In this document: positions 8,361 through 17,312 of the stretch, piece by piece | Layout: each line of letters begins with the position of its first letter | Position numbering within the stretch: the first letter of the stretch is position 1 | Source: Microbacterium sp. AZCO | GTDB taxonomy: Bacteria > Actinomycetota > Actinomycetes > Actinomycetales > Microbacteriaceae | Direction of reading: 5' to 3' | Length of the DNA: 64,000 nucleotides | Assembly: GCF_039614715.1 (NCBI RefSeq) | Contig: NZ_CP154857.1 | Location: 3,100,001-3,164,000 of the forward strand | Position numbers and translations under genes: made by a program | The notes under the pieces: generated by a model | What the model saw: only the letters and a program-made list of their open reading frames with translations | The model's database searches: none | What the model was told of the DNA's origin: nothing

Positions 8361-9287
8361 TCACTTGAGGCTTCCGATCGCGAGGCCGCCCCGCCAGTAC
8401 TTCTGCAGCGTGAGGAACGCGATGATGAGCGGGATCACCGAGACGAGCGATCCGAGGATGATGATGCTCCACAGGCTCTGGCCGCCTGCGGCGCCGTACG
8501 TGGAGGCGGTGGACTGCCACAGCCCGATTCCGACGGTCACGGGGAACAGCCGGTTGTCCGAGAGCATGACGAGCGGGAGGAAGTAGTTGTTCCACGAGGC
8601 GACGACCGAAAGGAGCAGGACGGTCACCATCGCGGGGCGCAGCAGGGGCAGCGCGACCACCAGGAACGAGCGGAACTCCCCCGCACCGTCGACCCGTGCC
8701 GCGTCCAGCAGCTCGTCGGGCACGGCATCCCGCGCATAGACGTTCATGAGGTAGACGCCGAACGGGTTGAGCAGCGTCGGGAAGATGACAGCCCAGATCG
8801 TGTTCGTCCAGCCCACCTGCGCGAACAGCACGAAGGTCGGGATGACGAGCGTCGTCGTGGGCACCATGACCGCGCCGAGCAGGATGGCGAACGAGAATCG
8901 CCGACCGGCGAACTGGTACTTGGCGAAGCCGTAGCCGGCCAGCACGGCGAGCACCGTCGCACCGACTCCGCCGACGATCGCGTACAGCGCCGAGTTGGCG
9001 AGCCAGCGCGCGTAGATGCCGCCGCTGTAGGTGAACAGGTCGACCAGGTTCTGGAGGTAGTTGATGTCATCCGCGAACCAGAGCGAGCTGCCGCCGCCGA
9101 AGAGGCCCGCCGAGCTCTTCGAGCTGTTGACGATGAGCCACCAGAACGGGATCAGGAAGTAGAGCACGAGCAGCGCGAGCACGATGTTCATCGGCACGCG
9201 GCCGCGCTGGGGAGGAGTGGTCCGTCGCTCGATGAGGCTCCGCGGCTTGCGGCGGGTGCTCGTGAGCTCGGCAGGGGTGACGCTCAT
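8361..9287 (-). CDS. Sugar ABC transporter permease (CUT1, MalG type)
   Basis: 308 aa with six membrane helices after a 30-residue cytoplasmic N-terminus. The permease EAA-like loop is DELLDAARVDGAGEFRSF near residue 200. The start ATG overlaps the stop of the other permease by 4 bp (ATGA), which indicates translational coupling. It forms the membrane channel with the MalF-type permease for the sugar bound by the lipoprotein encoded at 10.3-11.7 kb. No ATPase gene is present in the operon; such systems commonly share a multitask MsmK/MsiK-like ATPase encoded elsewhere. Confidence 0.92.
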   Translation of the reverse strand: MSVTPAELTSTRRKPRSLIERRTTPPQRGRVPMNIVLALLVLYFLIPFWWLIVNSSKSSAGLFGGGSSLWFADDINYLQNLVDLFTYSGGIYARWLANSALYAIVGGVGATVLAVLAGYGFAKYQFAGRRFSFAILLGAVMVPTTTLVIPTFVLFAQVGWTNTIWAVIFPTLLNPFGVYLMNVYARDAVPDELLDAARVDGAGEFRSFLVVALPLLRPAMVTVLLLSVVASWNNYFLPLVMLSDNRLFPVTVGIGLWQSTASTYGAAGGQSLWSIIILGSLVSVIPLIIAFLTLQKYWRGGLAIGSLK

Positions 9288-10210
9288 GACGTGAAGCTCC
9301 CTCGCTTGCGGGTCGCGAACAGGAAGATGTACACGCAGACGAAGACGACGGCGCCGAGGGCGAACGAGATCGCCGCGCCGTAGTTGGAGTTCGCGAGCGA
9401 GAAGGCCTGCTGGTACGCGTACATGTTCGGAGTGAAGTCGTTGGGGATGGCCCCGGCGGCGAGCTGCTGCAGGATCTTGGGCTCGTTGAAGAACTGGAGG
9501 GTTCCGATGAGGGCGAACACCAGGATCAGCAGGAGTGCGGGAGCGACCAGCGGGATCTTGATCCGCCAGATGATCTGCCATTGGGAGGCGCCGTCGATGC
9601 GCGCCGCCTCGTAGAGAGTGGGATCGATGCCCTGCAGAGCGGCGTAGATGATGATCATGTAGTAGCCCGCCCACTGCCACGTCACGATGTTCAGCAAGCC
9701 GTAGAAGATCAGGCTGCTGCTCAGGAAATCAGGCGCCTGGCGCCCGAAACTTTCGAAGATCTCCGCAAGCGGACCGAAGTTGTCGCTGTAGAGGAACCCC
9801 CACATCAGGGCGCCGATGACCGTGGGGATCGCGTACGGCATGAAGATCATGAGGCGCGAGAAGCGGGCGAAGCGCGTGATGATGATGTCGAGCATCAGGG
9901 CGATCGCCAGCGACAGGGCCATCTGCAGCGGGATGAGCACCAGCGAGAAGCGGATCACGAATCCCACGCCGCTGAGGAACGAGGGGTCGTTGAACGCCTT
10001 GACGTAGTTGCCGAAGAGGACGAATCGCGTCCCTCCGATGAGCGACTTCTGGAAGAGGCTCAGATAGAAGGCGTAGCCGATCGGGACGACGAGAAGCGCG
10101 AGGAAGATGATCCCGAACGGTGCGACGAAAGCCCAGCCGGTCAGATTCTGACGTCTGGCGGTCGAGCTGCGACGCTTCGAGGTGACCGGACGGTCGATGG
10201 TGGCAGTCAT
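9284..10210 (-). CDS. Sugar ABC transporter permease (CUT1, MalF type)
   Basis: 308 aa with a cytoplasmic N-terminal 25 residues and six hydrophobic helices. The EAA-type motif is TLYEAARIDGASQWQIIWRI near residue 200. It pairs with the overlapping MalG-type permease. The gene begins 73 bp after the binding-protein stop codon, and a strong hairpin sits in that gap, so expression is expected to be lower than that of the binding protein. Confidence 0.92.
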   Translation of the reverse strand: MTATIDRPVTSKRRSSTARRQNLTGWAFVAPFGIIFLALLVVPIGYAFYLSLFQKSLIGGTRFVLFGNYVKAFNDPSFLSGVGFVIRFSLVLIPLQMALSLAIALMLDIIITRFARFSRLMIFMPYAIPTVIGALMWGFLYSDNFGPLAEIFESFGRQAPDFLSSSLIFYGLLNIVTWQWAGYYMIIIYAALQGIDPTLYEAARIDGASQWQIIWRIKIPLVAPALLLILVFALIGTLQFFNEPKILQQLAAGAIPNDFTPNMYAYQQAFSLANSNYGAAISFALGAVVFVCVYIFLFATRKRGSFTS

Positions 10211-10236
10211 GATTTCTCCGGGTCTGTGAAGGGATG

Positions 10237-10276
10237 CCCGGGGGCCGGTCCGCGCGAGGACGGACCGGCCCCCGGG
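10237..10276 (-). terminator. Intra-operon hairpin after the binding-protein gene
   Basis: A perfect 16-bp GC-rich stem (CCCGGGGGCCGGTCCG at 10237-10252 with its complement at 10261-10276) and an 8-nt loop lie 7 nt after the stop codon of the solute-binding protein and before the permease gene. No U tract follows. It probably acts as an mRNA stabiliser or partial terminator that keeps binding protein in excess over permeases, as described for other binding-protein-dependent importers. Confidence 0.7.
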
Positions 10277-10283
10277 TCACGGG

Positions 10284-11651
10284 TCACTCCTTGACGGTCA
10301 GCCCCTGCTCCTTCGCGTACGCCACGACGTCCTTCTGCAGAGCGTCAGCGGCCTCGGAGCCTGTCACCTTGCCGTCGTTGATGGCGGCGATCTGCTTGGT
10401 GAGGGCCGAGTAGTAGTACTGGCCGATGGGCGTGTACGTCATGCCCTTGTAGGCGTTGGCCGCCGGCACGTACACCTCCTTGTTGGCCTGCTGGCCGCCG
10501 AAGAACGGCACCTCGTAGTTCTGGAACTCCTCGGACTTCAGCACGTCCTGGTTCAGCGGGAAGATGATCTGGTTCTGCCAGCCCTCGTCGAGCGACTTCT
10601 TGTCGGCGTAGACGCCGAAGGCGACCTTCGCCGCGAGCTCGGGATCCTTCGCCTGCTTCGTCACAGAGAACGCCGAGCCGCCCCAGTTGATCGCGACCGG
10701 GTCGGCCGGATCCCACTGCGGCATCGGGGCGGTCGCCCACACGCCGGCGTCTGCGCCCTCGCCGACACCGGCACCCTGGAGGTAGCCGGGCGCCCACGCG
10801 GCCGAGAGGTACGTCGCGTAGTCACCGGCGATGACGGCCGAGATGTACTCCGGAGTGAACTGGTCCTCCGTGCCGACGAGGCCCTTCTTCACGAGGCCGG
10901 CCCAGTAGTCGAGCACCTCCTTGACCTCGTCGCTGTTGAGGTTGATGCCGATCTCTCCCTTGTCCGAGGGGTCGTAGGTGAAGGGCTCGGCGCCGTTCTG
11001 GTACATCAGGGCGGTGACCTCGGCCGGCTGGTTCGCGGCGAAGCTGGCGAAGTTCGGTCCCCCGGCGTCCTTCACCTTCTGCGCGGCGGCCTCGAACTCC
11101 TGCCACGTGGTGGGAGGAGTGATGCCGTACTTGTCGAAGACGTCCTTCCGGTAGATCATGCCCATCGGGCCGCCGTCGATCGGCGCGCCGTAGACGCCGT
11201 CGCCGACCGAGACGTCCTTCCACGCGCCTTCGCTGAAGTTGTCCTTCACGTCGGCGTAGCCGAGGTCCTTGAGGTCGACGAGCGCGTCCTGCACCTGGAA
11301 GGGCGCGATGCGGTCCGCCTCGACCATGACGACGTCCGGAGCGCCGCTGCCGGCCGAGATGGCCGTCTGGAACTTGTCGTACTCGGCGCCGCCCGCGCCC
11401 GCATTCGTCCAGCAGACCTGGACGTCGTCGTGCTCCTCGTTGAAGTTGTCGACGACGGCTTCCGAGTTGGGGTACCACGCCCACAGCGTGACGATCGGGG
11501 CGTCCTTCTTCTTGATGGTGTTCGAGCAGTTGGCGTCGGCGTTTCCGCCGCCGCCCGTGCTCGCACCGCCGTCTCCTCCGGCGGAGCAGGCGGCGAGGGC
11601 GCCCGCAAGAGCGAGCGTCGTGATCGCAGCAAGGACAATCTTCGTCTTCAC
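10284..11651 (-). CDS. Sugar ABC transporter solute-binding lipoprotein
   Basis: 455 aa with a lipoprotein signal peptide: the lipobox LAAC is at about residues 19-22, after ITTLALAGALAACSAGG. The mature protein is a cluster-1 type extracellular binding protein for oligosaccharides (VTLWAWYPNSEAVVDNFNEE near residue 55). As the first gene of the ABC/GH51/LacI operon, its ligand is probably an arabino-oligosaccharide or feruloylated arabinoxylan fragment (inference from context). Two palindromic boxes lie about 100 bp upstream. Confidence 0.93.
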   Translation of the reverse strand: MKTKIVLAAITTLALAGALAACSAGGDGGASTGGGGNADANCSNTIKKKDAPIVTLWAWYPNSEAVVDNFNEEHDDVQVCWTNAGAGGAEYDKFQTAISAGSGAPDVVMVEADRIAPFQVQDALVDLKDLGYADVKDNFSEGAWKDVSVGDGVYGAPIDGGPMGMIYRKDVFDKYGITPPTTWQEFEAAAQKVKDAGGPNFASFAANQPAEVTALMYQNGAEPFTYDPSDKGEIGINLNSDEVKEVLDYWAGLVKKGLVGTEDQFTPEYISAVIAGDYATYLSAAWAPGYLQGAGVGEGADAGVWATAPMPQWDPADPVAINWGGSAFSVTKQAKDPELAAKVAFGVYADKKSLDEGWQNQIIFPLNQDVLKSEEFQNYEVPFFGGQQANKEVYVPAANAYKGMTYTPIGQYYYSALTKQIAAINDGKVTGSEAADALQKDVVAYAKEQGLTVKE

Positions 11652-11743
11652 TGGAGTTCCTTTCGGTTTGCTGGACTTCTTCGTCGGTGCGCGACCGTTC
11701 CGGGTGTCGTGGGCCGCGCGGGAGCGGCTCGTGTTCCTTCGGG

Positions 11744-11802
11744 TCTACAACGTTGTAGAGCAACGTTGTAGTTACCTTCCCACCGCGCTCACCACGTGTC
11801 AA
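11744..11802 (-). promoter_or_regulatory. Tandem LacI-type operators upstream of the ABC/GH51 operon
   Basis: TCTACAACGTTGTAGA (11744-11759) is a perfect 16-bp palindrome. A second box, centred on CAACGTTG at 11761-11768, abuts it 13 bp away. On the minus strand TTGACA (11797-11802 reversed) lies upstream of them and could be the -35. The same stretch CCCTTGACACG, and a GGGAAGG just before the operator, also occur in front of the tandem esterase gene at 19.7 kb. The intervening -10 is not clear. Confidence 0.6.
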
Positions 11803-11844
11803 GGGAGGAGAGGAATTTTCTCCCCCGCGGACGAAACTTGCGGC

Positions 11845-12798
11845 TCAGTAATCGACGGGAGCGGGACCCAGTTCGCGGAGCAGAGCCGACAGCGCCGAAT
11901 AGGCGTCATCGCGGTACGCGGTGAGCTCAGGCGCGCGCTCGGGGGGCGTCGCCAGGAAGCCGCGGCCCGACTTGACGCCCTTCTCCCCGCGCTCCACGTG
12001 CTCGCGCAGCACGTCGGGCGCCGTGAACCGATCGGGGTACGCATCGTGGAGCGAGCGGTAGCAGAAGTCGTACACGTCCAGACCGGCGATGTCGGCGATC
12101 GCGAACGGCCCGAAGAACGGCAGCCGGAAGCCGAACGTCGTGCGAGCGATGAGGTCGACGGCCTCGGGGGTTGCGACGCCCTCTTCCACCAGCCGTGCCG
12201 CCTCGCCGAAGAGGGCGTACTGCAGCCGGTTGAGCACGAAGCCCGTCACGTCGGTGATCGGCACCCCGACCTTCCCGCACTCGCGCAGGAGGCCCACGAC
12301 GGTGTCCACCGCCTCGTGATCCGTCGTCGCGTGCGGGATGACCTCGACGCCCGGGATGAAGGGGGCGGGATTGCTGAAGTGCACGCCGAGGAAGCGCTCG
12401 GCGCCGCCGACCGCCTCCGCGAGGGTTCCGATCGAGATCGTCGACGTGTTGCTCCCGATGAGGGCGTCCGGGCGCGCCGATCCGCTGATGCGGCGCAGCG
12501 TGTCGTGCTTGAGCTCCAGGATCTCGGGCACGGCCTCCTCGACGAAGTCGACGTCGGCGACGGCATCCTCGATCGACGGGGCGGCCGAGATGCGGTCTGC
12601 GACCCGATCCGCGGCAGCCGGGGGGAAGATCCCCCGCTTCGCGTAGTCACCCGCCTCGCGGATGAGCCGCTCGCGATTCGAGACGGCGAGCGCAGCACTC
12701 GCATCCGCGAGCACGACCTCCTTGCCGGCGAGGGCGAGCACCTGGGCGATGCCACCGCCCATGTATCCGGAGCCGACGACGGCGGCCTTCGAGATCAT
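11845..12798 (-). CDS. 3-hydroxyacyl-CoA dehydrogenase-fold NAD-dependent dehydrogenase
   Basis: 317 aa. An N-terminal Rossmann domain has [11 protein letters not shown] (residues 9-19) and an Asp at the end of the second strand (VVLADAS), which predicts NAD preference. The catalytic region has [14 protein letters not shown], and a C-terminal 3HCDH domain follows. Family members include 3-hydroxybutyryl-CoA dehydrogenase but also L-gulonate and other sugar-acid dehydrogenases. As the last gene of an operon with a DhaK-type kinase, RpiB and a TIM-barrel isomerase, a polyol or sugar-acid substrate is more likely here than a CoA ester (inference). It overlaps rpiB by 4 bp. Confidence 0.8.
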   Translation of the reverse strand: MISKAAVVGSGYMGGGIAQVLALAGKEVVLADASAALAVSNRERLIREAGDYAKRGIFPPAAADRVADRISAAPSIEDAVADVDFVEEAVPEILELKHDTLRRISGSARPDALIGSNTSTISIGTLAEAVGGAERFLGVHFSNPAPFIPGVEVIPHATTDHEAVDTVVGLLRECGKVGVPITDVTGFVLNRLQYALFGEAARLVEEGVATPEAVDLIARTTFGFRLPFFGPFAIADIAGLDVYDFCYRSLHDAYPDRFTAPDVLREHVERGEKGVKSGRGFLATPPERAPELTAYRDDAYSALSALLRELGPAPVDY

Positions 12799-13256
12799 CG
12801 GGACTCCTCTTCATAGTGATCGATCAACCCGACTTTCGCGGCGGATGCCGAACCCGGGTCGAAACGGTGCTCGAGCCACTCCTGGACGAGCTTCTTCGCC
12901 AGCTCGAGGCCGATGACCCGCGCGCCGAGCGTGAGGACCTGGGCGTTGTTGCTCTTGACCGACCGCTCGACGGAGTAGCTGTCGTGGGCCGTGACAGCAC
13001 GGATGCCCCGCACCTTGTTGGCCGCGATCGCGACGCCCAGACCGGTTCCGCAGATCAGGAGAGCACGGTCGGCCTCACCTCGCGCCACCATGGTCGCGGC
13101 TTTCACCGCGACGCGGGGATAGGGCGTGGCATCACCGGCGGTGACGCCGACATCGACGACCCGCTCCACCCGCGGGTCGGCGTCGAGCAGGTCTCGCAGG
13201 GCCTCCTTGTACTCGAAGCCCGCGTCGTCGGCTCCGATCACGATCGTCCATCCCAT
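12795..13256 (-). CDS. RpiB/LacAB-family sugar-phosphate isomerase
   Basis: 153 aa. [12 protein letters not shown] at the N-terminus and [20 protein letters not shown] near residue 67, with the catalytic-type Cys, mark the RpiB/LacA/LacB family. Enzymes of this family interconvert ribose-5-P/ribulose-5-P, and also erythrulose-4-P/erythrose-4-P in erythritol pathways. The operon context with a dihydroxyacetone-kinase-type kinase favours the tetrose-phosphate activity. The start overlaps nothing upstream (3 bp after the kinase stop) and the end overlaps the dehydrogenase start. Confidence 0.85.
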   Translation of the reverse strand: MGWTIVIGADDAGFEYKEALRDLLDADPRVERVVDVGVTAGDATPYPRVAVKAATMVARGEADRALLICGTGLGVAIAANKVRGIRAVTAHDSYSVERSVKSNNAQVLTLGARVIGLELAKKLVQEWLEHRFDPGSASAAKVGLIDHYEEESR

Positions 13257-13259
13257 GGG

Positions 13260-14996
13260 TCACTCCCCTTCGTCGGATGCCGCGACAGTCCGGGCGATGT
13301 CGTCGGCGATGATCCAGAACGAGGTGGCGCCGGGGTCGGGGTGCCCGATGCTCCGCTCTGCGAGGGGCCGAGCGCGACCGCGGCGCGGAGTCATGGCCGA
13401 TGTCGCGTCGGCTCCGCTGCGGGCGGCCGCTGCGGCGTCGACGAGCGCGGTGCGGAGATCGGCGCCCGCGGCGACGGCTCGACCGAGAGCCTGCTCGAAG
13501 GGCACCATCGCATCGAGCATCGTCTTGTCGCCGGGCGCCGCGCCGCCGAGCTCGGCGACCCTCGACGTCGCGGCGGCGACAGATTCGGCGAGATCGGCCG
13601 GCGTGAAGGCCTCGGGCGAACCCAGTGATTCGCCGACCTGTGCCAGCGCGGCGCCCCACAGCGCACCGGACGTGCCGCCGGCGGTCTCGGACCAGGTGTC
13701 GCCCGCGAGCTGCAGCAGCTCGCGCACCCCCGTCGACGGCGCGGCGGCATCCACCGCATCGACCGCCGCCGTGAGACCCCGCATCATCCCGATCCCGTGA
13801 TCGCCGTCGCCCGCGACGGCGTCCAGCTCGCCGAGCGCTTCCGCCTCCGCTCCGACGGCCTCGCGCGCGCTGCGGAGCAGCCGGCGCGCGACGGCGGCCG
13901 CGTCGATGGCCGCCCGGGTCGCCGGCGCCGCTCCTGCCGTCCCCGACAGCGTGTCGCGCGGTTCACCCGCGAGGCGCCGGCCCGCCGGCCCGCCGCTTGT
14001 CGTGACCGTGCCCTTGCGCAGAGCTGGCGACCACGCCGGAGCCTTCCACAGCTCCTCGAGCTCGTCGTCGAGCCACATCACCGTGAGCGAGACGCCCGCC
14101 ATGTCGAGGCTCGTGACGAACTCGCCGCACAGCGGCTCGACGACCTCGATGTCGTGGGCCTCGAGGTGCTCGACGACGCAGTCGAAGAGCACATACAGCT
14201 CCTCGTACTTGACGGAGCCCAGTCCGTTCACGAGGACGGCTGCGCGCCGGCATCCGTCCGGACGCTCCTCGAGCAGCGGCGCCGCAAGGGTGACCGCGAG
14301 CTCGGGGGCGGACTGCATCGGCACGTCGCGAACGCCGGGCTCGCCGTGGATCCCGAGACCGATCGACATCTGGCCCGCCGGCACCTCGAACAGGGCGTGG
14401 TCCGCCCCGGGAAGGGTGCAGCCGGCGAACGCGACTCCGTGGCTCCTCGTTCGGCTGTTGGCGTGGGCGGCGAGGCGCTCCACCTCGTCGAGCGAGTCGC
14501 CGCGATCCGCGGCGGCGCCGGCGACGTGCCACACGCAGACGATCCCCGCGATGCCGCGTCGCTCCTCCGCCGATTCCACCGGGGCGCTCGCGACGTCGTC
14601 CGTGATGAGGACGGTGCGCGCGTCGATCCCTTCCGCGCGCAGTCGGCGCTCGGCCTCGCCGAAGTGGATGACGTCGCCCGCATATCGTCCGAAGGCGAAG
14701 AGGATGCCGCCGCCCGCGTCGGCCGCGTGCGCGACGCGCATCGCCTGTGCCGTGGAGGGCGACGTGAAGATGTTGCCGCAGACGGCGCCCGCCGCGAGTC
14801 CCGGGCCGACGTAGCCGGCGAAGGCGGGATAGTGCCCCGAGCCGCCTCCGATAAGCACGGCGACTCTGCCGGATTCGAGCGGGTCGGCGCGGACGACTCC
14901 GCCGTCGACGACCGCGACCTCGTCGCCGTGCGCCCGTGCGAAGCCGCGGAGGGCGTCCGTGACGAACGCGTCCGGATCGCCGAAGATCTTCGTCAT
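13260..14996 (-). CDS. DhaK-DhaL fusion kinase (dihydroxyacetone/erythrulose kinase family)
   Basis: 578 aa. Residues 1-340 are a DhaK domain with LIGGGSGHYPAFAGYVG near 48 and the substrate-binding His217 in GIHGEPG. Residues 370-578 are a DhaL ATP-binding domain with the Mg-binding cluster AGDGDHGIGM near 395. The single-chain ATP-dependent form acts on dihydroxyacetone, or on D/L-erythrulose in mycobacterial tetritol pathways. The operon partners (RpiB, TIM-barrel isomerase) make erythrulose or a similar ketotetrose the better guess. The start ATG at 14996 overlaps the upstream stop by 4 bp; the longer open frame is an artefact. Confidence 0.88.
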   Translation of the reverse strand: MTKIFGDPDAFVTDALRGFARAHGDEVAVVDGGVVRADPLESGRVAVLIGGGSGHYPAFAGYVGPGLAAGAVCGNIFTSPSTAQAMRVAHAADAGGGILFAFGRYAGDVIHFGEAERRLRAEGIDARTVLITDDVASAPVESAEERRGIAGIVCVWHVAGAAADRGDSLDEVERLAAHANSRTRSHGVAFAGCTLPGADHALFEVPAGQMSIGLGIHGEPGVRDVPMQSAPELAVTLAAPLLEERPDGCRRAAVLVNGLGSVKYEELYVLFDCVVEHLEAHDIEVVEPLCGEFVTSLDMAGVSLTVMWLDDELEELWKAPAWSPALRKGTVTTSGGPAGRRLAGEPRDTLSGTAGAAPATRAAIDAAAVARRLLRSAREAVGAEAEALGELDAVAGDGDHGIGMMRGLTAAVDAVDAAAPSTGVRELLQLAGDTWSETAGGTSGALWGAALAQVGESLGSPEAFTPADLAESVAAATSRVAELGGAAPGDKTMLDAMVPFEQALGRAVAAGADLRTALVDAAAAARSGADATSAMTPRRGRARPLAERSIGHPDPGATSFWIIADDIARTVAASDEGE

Positions 14997-15970
14997 CGCG
15001 CATCCTCCGATCTCTTCGGCTGCCGCACCCTGCTCTCGCCGAGTGAGTACGCGCGTCGCGGAAGCACGCGCCCGCGCAGGTAGTCGCGGTTCGTCGCGCT
15101 GACGCTCAGGCCGTCTCCCCCGTAGTGCTCGACGCAGATGACGCCCTGAAATCCGCTGCGGAGCGCGATCTTGACGGCCTCTCGGTAGTCGATGACGCCG
15201 AGCTCGAGAGAGGTCGGCACCGTGGAGAACAGGCCGGCCGCGGCATCCTCGTCGCGTGTGTAGCTCTTGACGTGCCAGAAGTTGGCGTACGGCATCGTCG
15301 CCTCGGCGATGGCCCGCCAGTCTTCGACGGGCTCGTGGAGGCGGATGAGGTTGCCGATGTCGGGATTGAGTCCCACGACATCCAGCCCGATGTCCTCGAC
15401 GAGGCGGACGGATGACTCCGAGGTTCCGAGGAACGTGTGCTCGTACATTTCGAGCGAGAGCAGGAGACCGACCTCTCCCGCGTGGCGGCCGAGCTCGCGC
15501 AGTCGATCCACCGCGAGCGACCAGGCGCCGTCGTCGCCGAACGGGTCGCGGTGGCCCTCGACCGTCCAGAACCACAGCTGCTCGCGCTGGGCCGGAGTGA
15601 GCGCCCGGTGCAGCCCGACCGAGACGACCGGGATTCCGAGCTCGGCAGCGAAGTCGATCGTCCGGTGCGCGTAGGCGAGATGATCCTCGCCGTGCTGCTC
15701 GTCGATCACGCTCCGCCGGATCGCGGAGAGCGACGCAGCCGTGAGACCCGCCGAGCGGAGGCACTCCCGGAGCGACTGGACCTGCCGCGGGTCGAGGTCG
15801 CCGTAGCGGGTCCACGAGTCGGTGAGATCGACATCGGTGAAGCCTGCGTCGCTCACCTCGATGAGGTCCGTCAGCCAGCGCTCCTCCGGAGCGCCCGATG
15901 CGGTCGTGGGGTGGGCATCGCCGAGCGGGAGCATCGCGGCCGCGATCGGCCAGTCGTCGGCGCTCAGCAT
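14993..15970 (-). CDS. Xylose-isomerase-like TIM-barrel sugar epimerase/isomerase
   Basis: 325 aa. Metal-site elements of the AP-endonuclease-2/xylose-isomerase-like fold are visible in order: SLEMYEH, NPDIGN, FWHVKSY and CVEHYGG. Homologous folds include hydroxypyruvate isomerase, tagatose 3-epimerase and the EryC-type erythrulose-phosphate isomerase. It is the first gene of the four-gene operon and has an operator-like box 42 bp upstream. Its likely role is isomerising or epimerising a free or phosphorylated ketose for the downstream kinase and RpiB, but the substrate cannot be read from sequence. Confidence 0.82.
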   Translation of the reverse strand: MLSADDWPIAAAMLPLGDAHPTTASGAPEERWLTDLIEVSDAGFTDVDLTDSWTRYGDLDPRQVQSLRECLRSAGLTAASLSAIRRSVIDEQHGEDHLAYAHRTIDFAAELGIPVVSVGLHRALTPAQREQLWFWTVEGHRDPFGDDGAWSLAVDRLRELGRHAGEVGLLLSLEMYEHTFLGTSESSVRLVEDIGLDVVGLNPDIGNLIRLHEPVEDWRAIAEATMPYANFWHVKSYTRDEDAAAGLFSTVPTSLELGVIDYREAVKIALRSGFQGVICVEHYGGDGLSVSATNRDYLRGRVLPRRAYSLGESRVRQPKRSEDAR

Positions 15971-16011
15971 TCCGGGTCCTCGATGACGCTCACACCGGCA
16001 CCATACACCAG

Positions 16012-16027
16012 TTTACAACGTTGCATT
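16012..16027. promoter_or_regulatory. LacI-type operator between the tetrulose operon and its LacI gene
   Basis: TTTACAACGTTGCATT matches the consensus of the boxes at 4.1, 11.7 and 19.7 kb, with the left half-site intact and the core CAACGTTG at 16016-16023. It lies 41 bp before the TIM-barrel gene (minus) and about 100 bp before the LacI gene (plus), so it can control both directions. Confidence 0.6.
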
Positions 16028-16128
16028 TCGGGTGGGGACTGCCGATGATGCGCTGTGCGAGGCGCGTCGGCGGTGACCGCGCGGCGGCAGTAGAGTACAG
16101 AGATTCCATACGGCAGGCGGGAGCATCG

Positions 16129-17169
16129 ATGGGACCGACGATGCATGACGTCGCACGCGTGGCCGGCGTGTCCATCAAGACGGTGTCCAACGTCATCAAC
16201 GACTACCCGCACGTGCGGCCCGGCACTCGGGATCGGGTCAACGAGGCGATCGAGCAGCTGGACTACCGCCCCAATCTCTCCGCGCGCGGCCTGCGCTCCG
16301 GACGCACGGGCGTGATCGGCCTCGCCGTCCCCTCGCTGCGGGAGAACTACTTCGCCGAGCTCGCCGACTCGGTCATCCGCGCCGCCGAGAAGCGCGGCCT
16401 CGGCGTCATGGTCGAGCAGACGAGCGGTCAGCGCGAGTCGGAGCTGCGCGCCGTCTCGAGCAGCCGGCCCCGCTTCCTGGACGGCATGCTCTTCAGTCCC
16501 GTCGGCCTCGGTCAGGGGGATGCCGACGCACTCGCGATCGACAGCCCTCTCGTGCTGCTCGGCGAGCGCATCTTCGGCGGGCCGACCGACCACGTCACGA
16601 TGCACAACACGTCGTCGTCGCAGGCCGCCGTCGAGCACCTGCTCGAGATCGGCCGGCGTCGCATCGCCCTCGTCGGCGCGGACTTCCGGATCAGGAACGA
16701 GGCGAGCTCGGCGAACCTGCGCCTGCACGGCTATCTCAAGGCGCTCGAGGAGGCGGGAATCGAGCACGACGAGTCGCTCGTCCGGCCGACGCCGATGTCG
16801 CAGTGGAACCGCGCCGGCGGCGCGACGGCGATCCACCTCATGATCGAGGAGGGCGTCGAGTTCGACGCGGTCTTCGCCCTCAACGACACGCTCGGCCTCG
16901 GCGTGCTGCGTGCGCTCCGCGAGGAGGGACGCCGCGTCCCCGACGACGTCGCCGTCATCGGCTTCGACAACATCGACGAGAGCAAGTACTCCGTCCCGTC
17001 GATGTCGACGGTCGACACGGGGCGGGACGAGATCGCACGTATCGCGGTCGACCGGCTCATCGAGCGCATCAACGAGAAGGGCGAGCGTCGGCCCCCCGAG
17101 ACGTTCAAGCCCGACTTCCGGATCGTCAAGCGCGAATCGACCGGGTTCACGAGCACCGACGACGACTAG
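16129..17169 (+). CDS. LacI-family transcriptional regulator (second copy)
   Basis: 346 aa. The HTH MHDVARVAGVSIKTVSNVIN (residues 5-24) is followed by a ligand-binding domain with VFALNDTLGLGVL near residue 245. The gene is divergent from the tetrulose-type operon, the classic position for a local repressor. A TAGAGT -10 candidate at 16091-16096 and a GGCGGGAG ribosome site support the ATG at 16129; the longer upstream frame is rejected. It differs clearly from the LacI at 5.8 kb yet sits beside the same operator type, so the two may compete for or divide the sites. Confidence 0.9.
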   Translation: MGPTMHDVARVAGVSIKTVSNVINDYPHVRPGTRDRVNEAIEQLDYRPNLSARGLRSGRTGVIGLAVPSLRENYFAELADSVIRAAEKRGLGVMVEQTSGQRESELRAVSSSRPRFLDGMLFSPVGLGQGDADALAIDSPLVLLGERIFGGPTDHVTMHNTSSSQAAVEHLLEIGRRRIALVGADFRIRNEASSANLRLHGYLKALEEAGIEHDESLVRPTPMSQWNRAGGATAIHLMIEEGVEFDAVFALNDTLGLGVLRALREEGRRVPDDVAVIGFDNIDESKYSVPSMSTVDTGRDEIARIAVDRLIERINEKGERRPPETFKPDFRIVKRESTGFTSTDDD

Positions 17170-17256
17170 CACCGCCCGGCCCTCCGCCGGCTCGTCGGCC
17201 CGCGGCATCCATCGCGATGCGATGCCGGCCCGGGAGGCCGGCCCCTCGAACGACGG

Positions 17257-17292
17257 AGCGACACCGTCGCCGATGTCGACGACGGTGTCGCT
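17257..17292. terminator. Bidirectional hairpin terminator
   Basis: A 13-bp perfect stem (AGCGACACCGTCG at 17257-17269 with its complement at 17280-17292) has a 10-nt loop. It separates the converging LacI gene and the tandem-esterase gene. A second smaller hairpin (GCCGGCC/GGCCGGC, 17224-17242) lies just before it. Confidence 0.75.
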
Positions 17293-17312
17293 CTGCGGTG
17301 CCCCCTAGGGCA

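Noticed and set aside
6759-9383. An open frame of 874 codons on the plus strand
   Set aside because: It is antisense to the LacI, GH51 and permease genes, which have clear motifs. Its Arg/Asp/Val-rich composition is the usual shadow of high-GC genes.
13260-15815. Long upstream extension of the DhaK-DhaL gene
   Set aside because: The extra part overlaps the TIM-barrel gene in another frame, and the ATG at 14996 overlaps the upstream stop by 4 bp, as expected for coupled genes.
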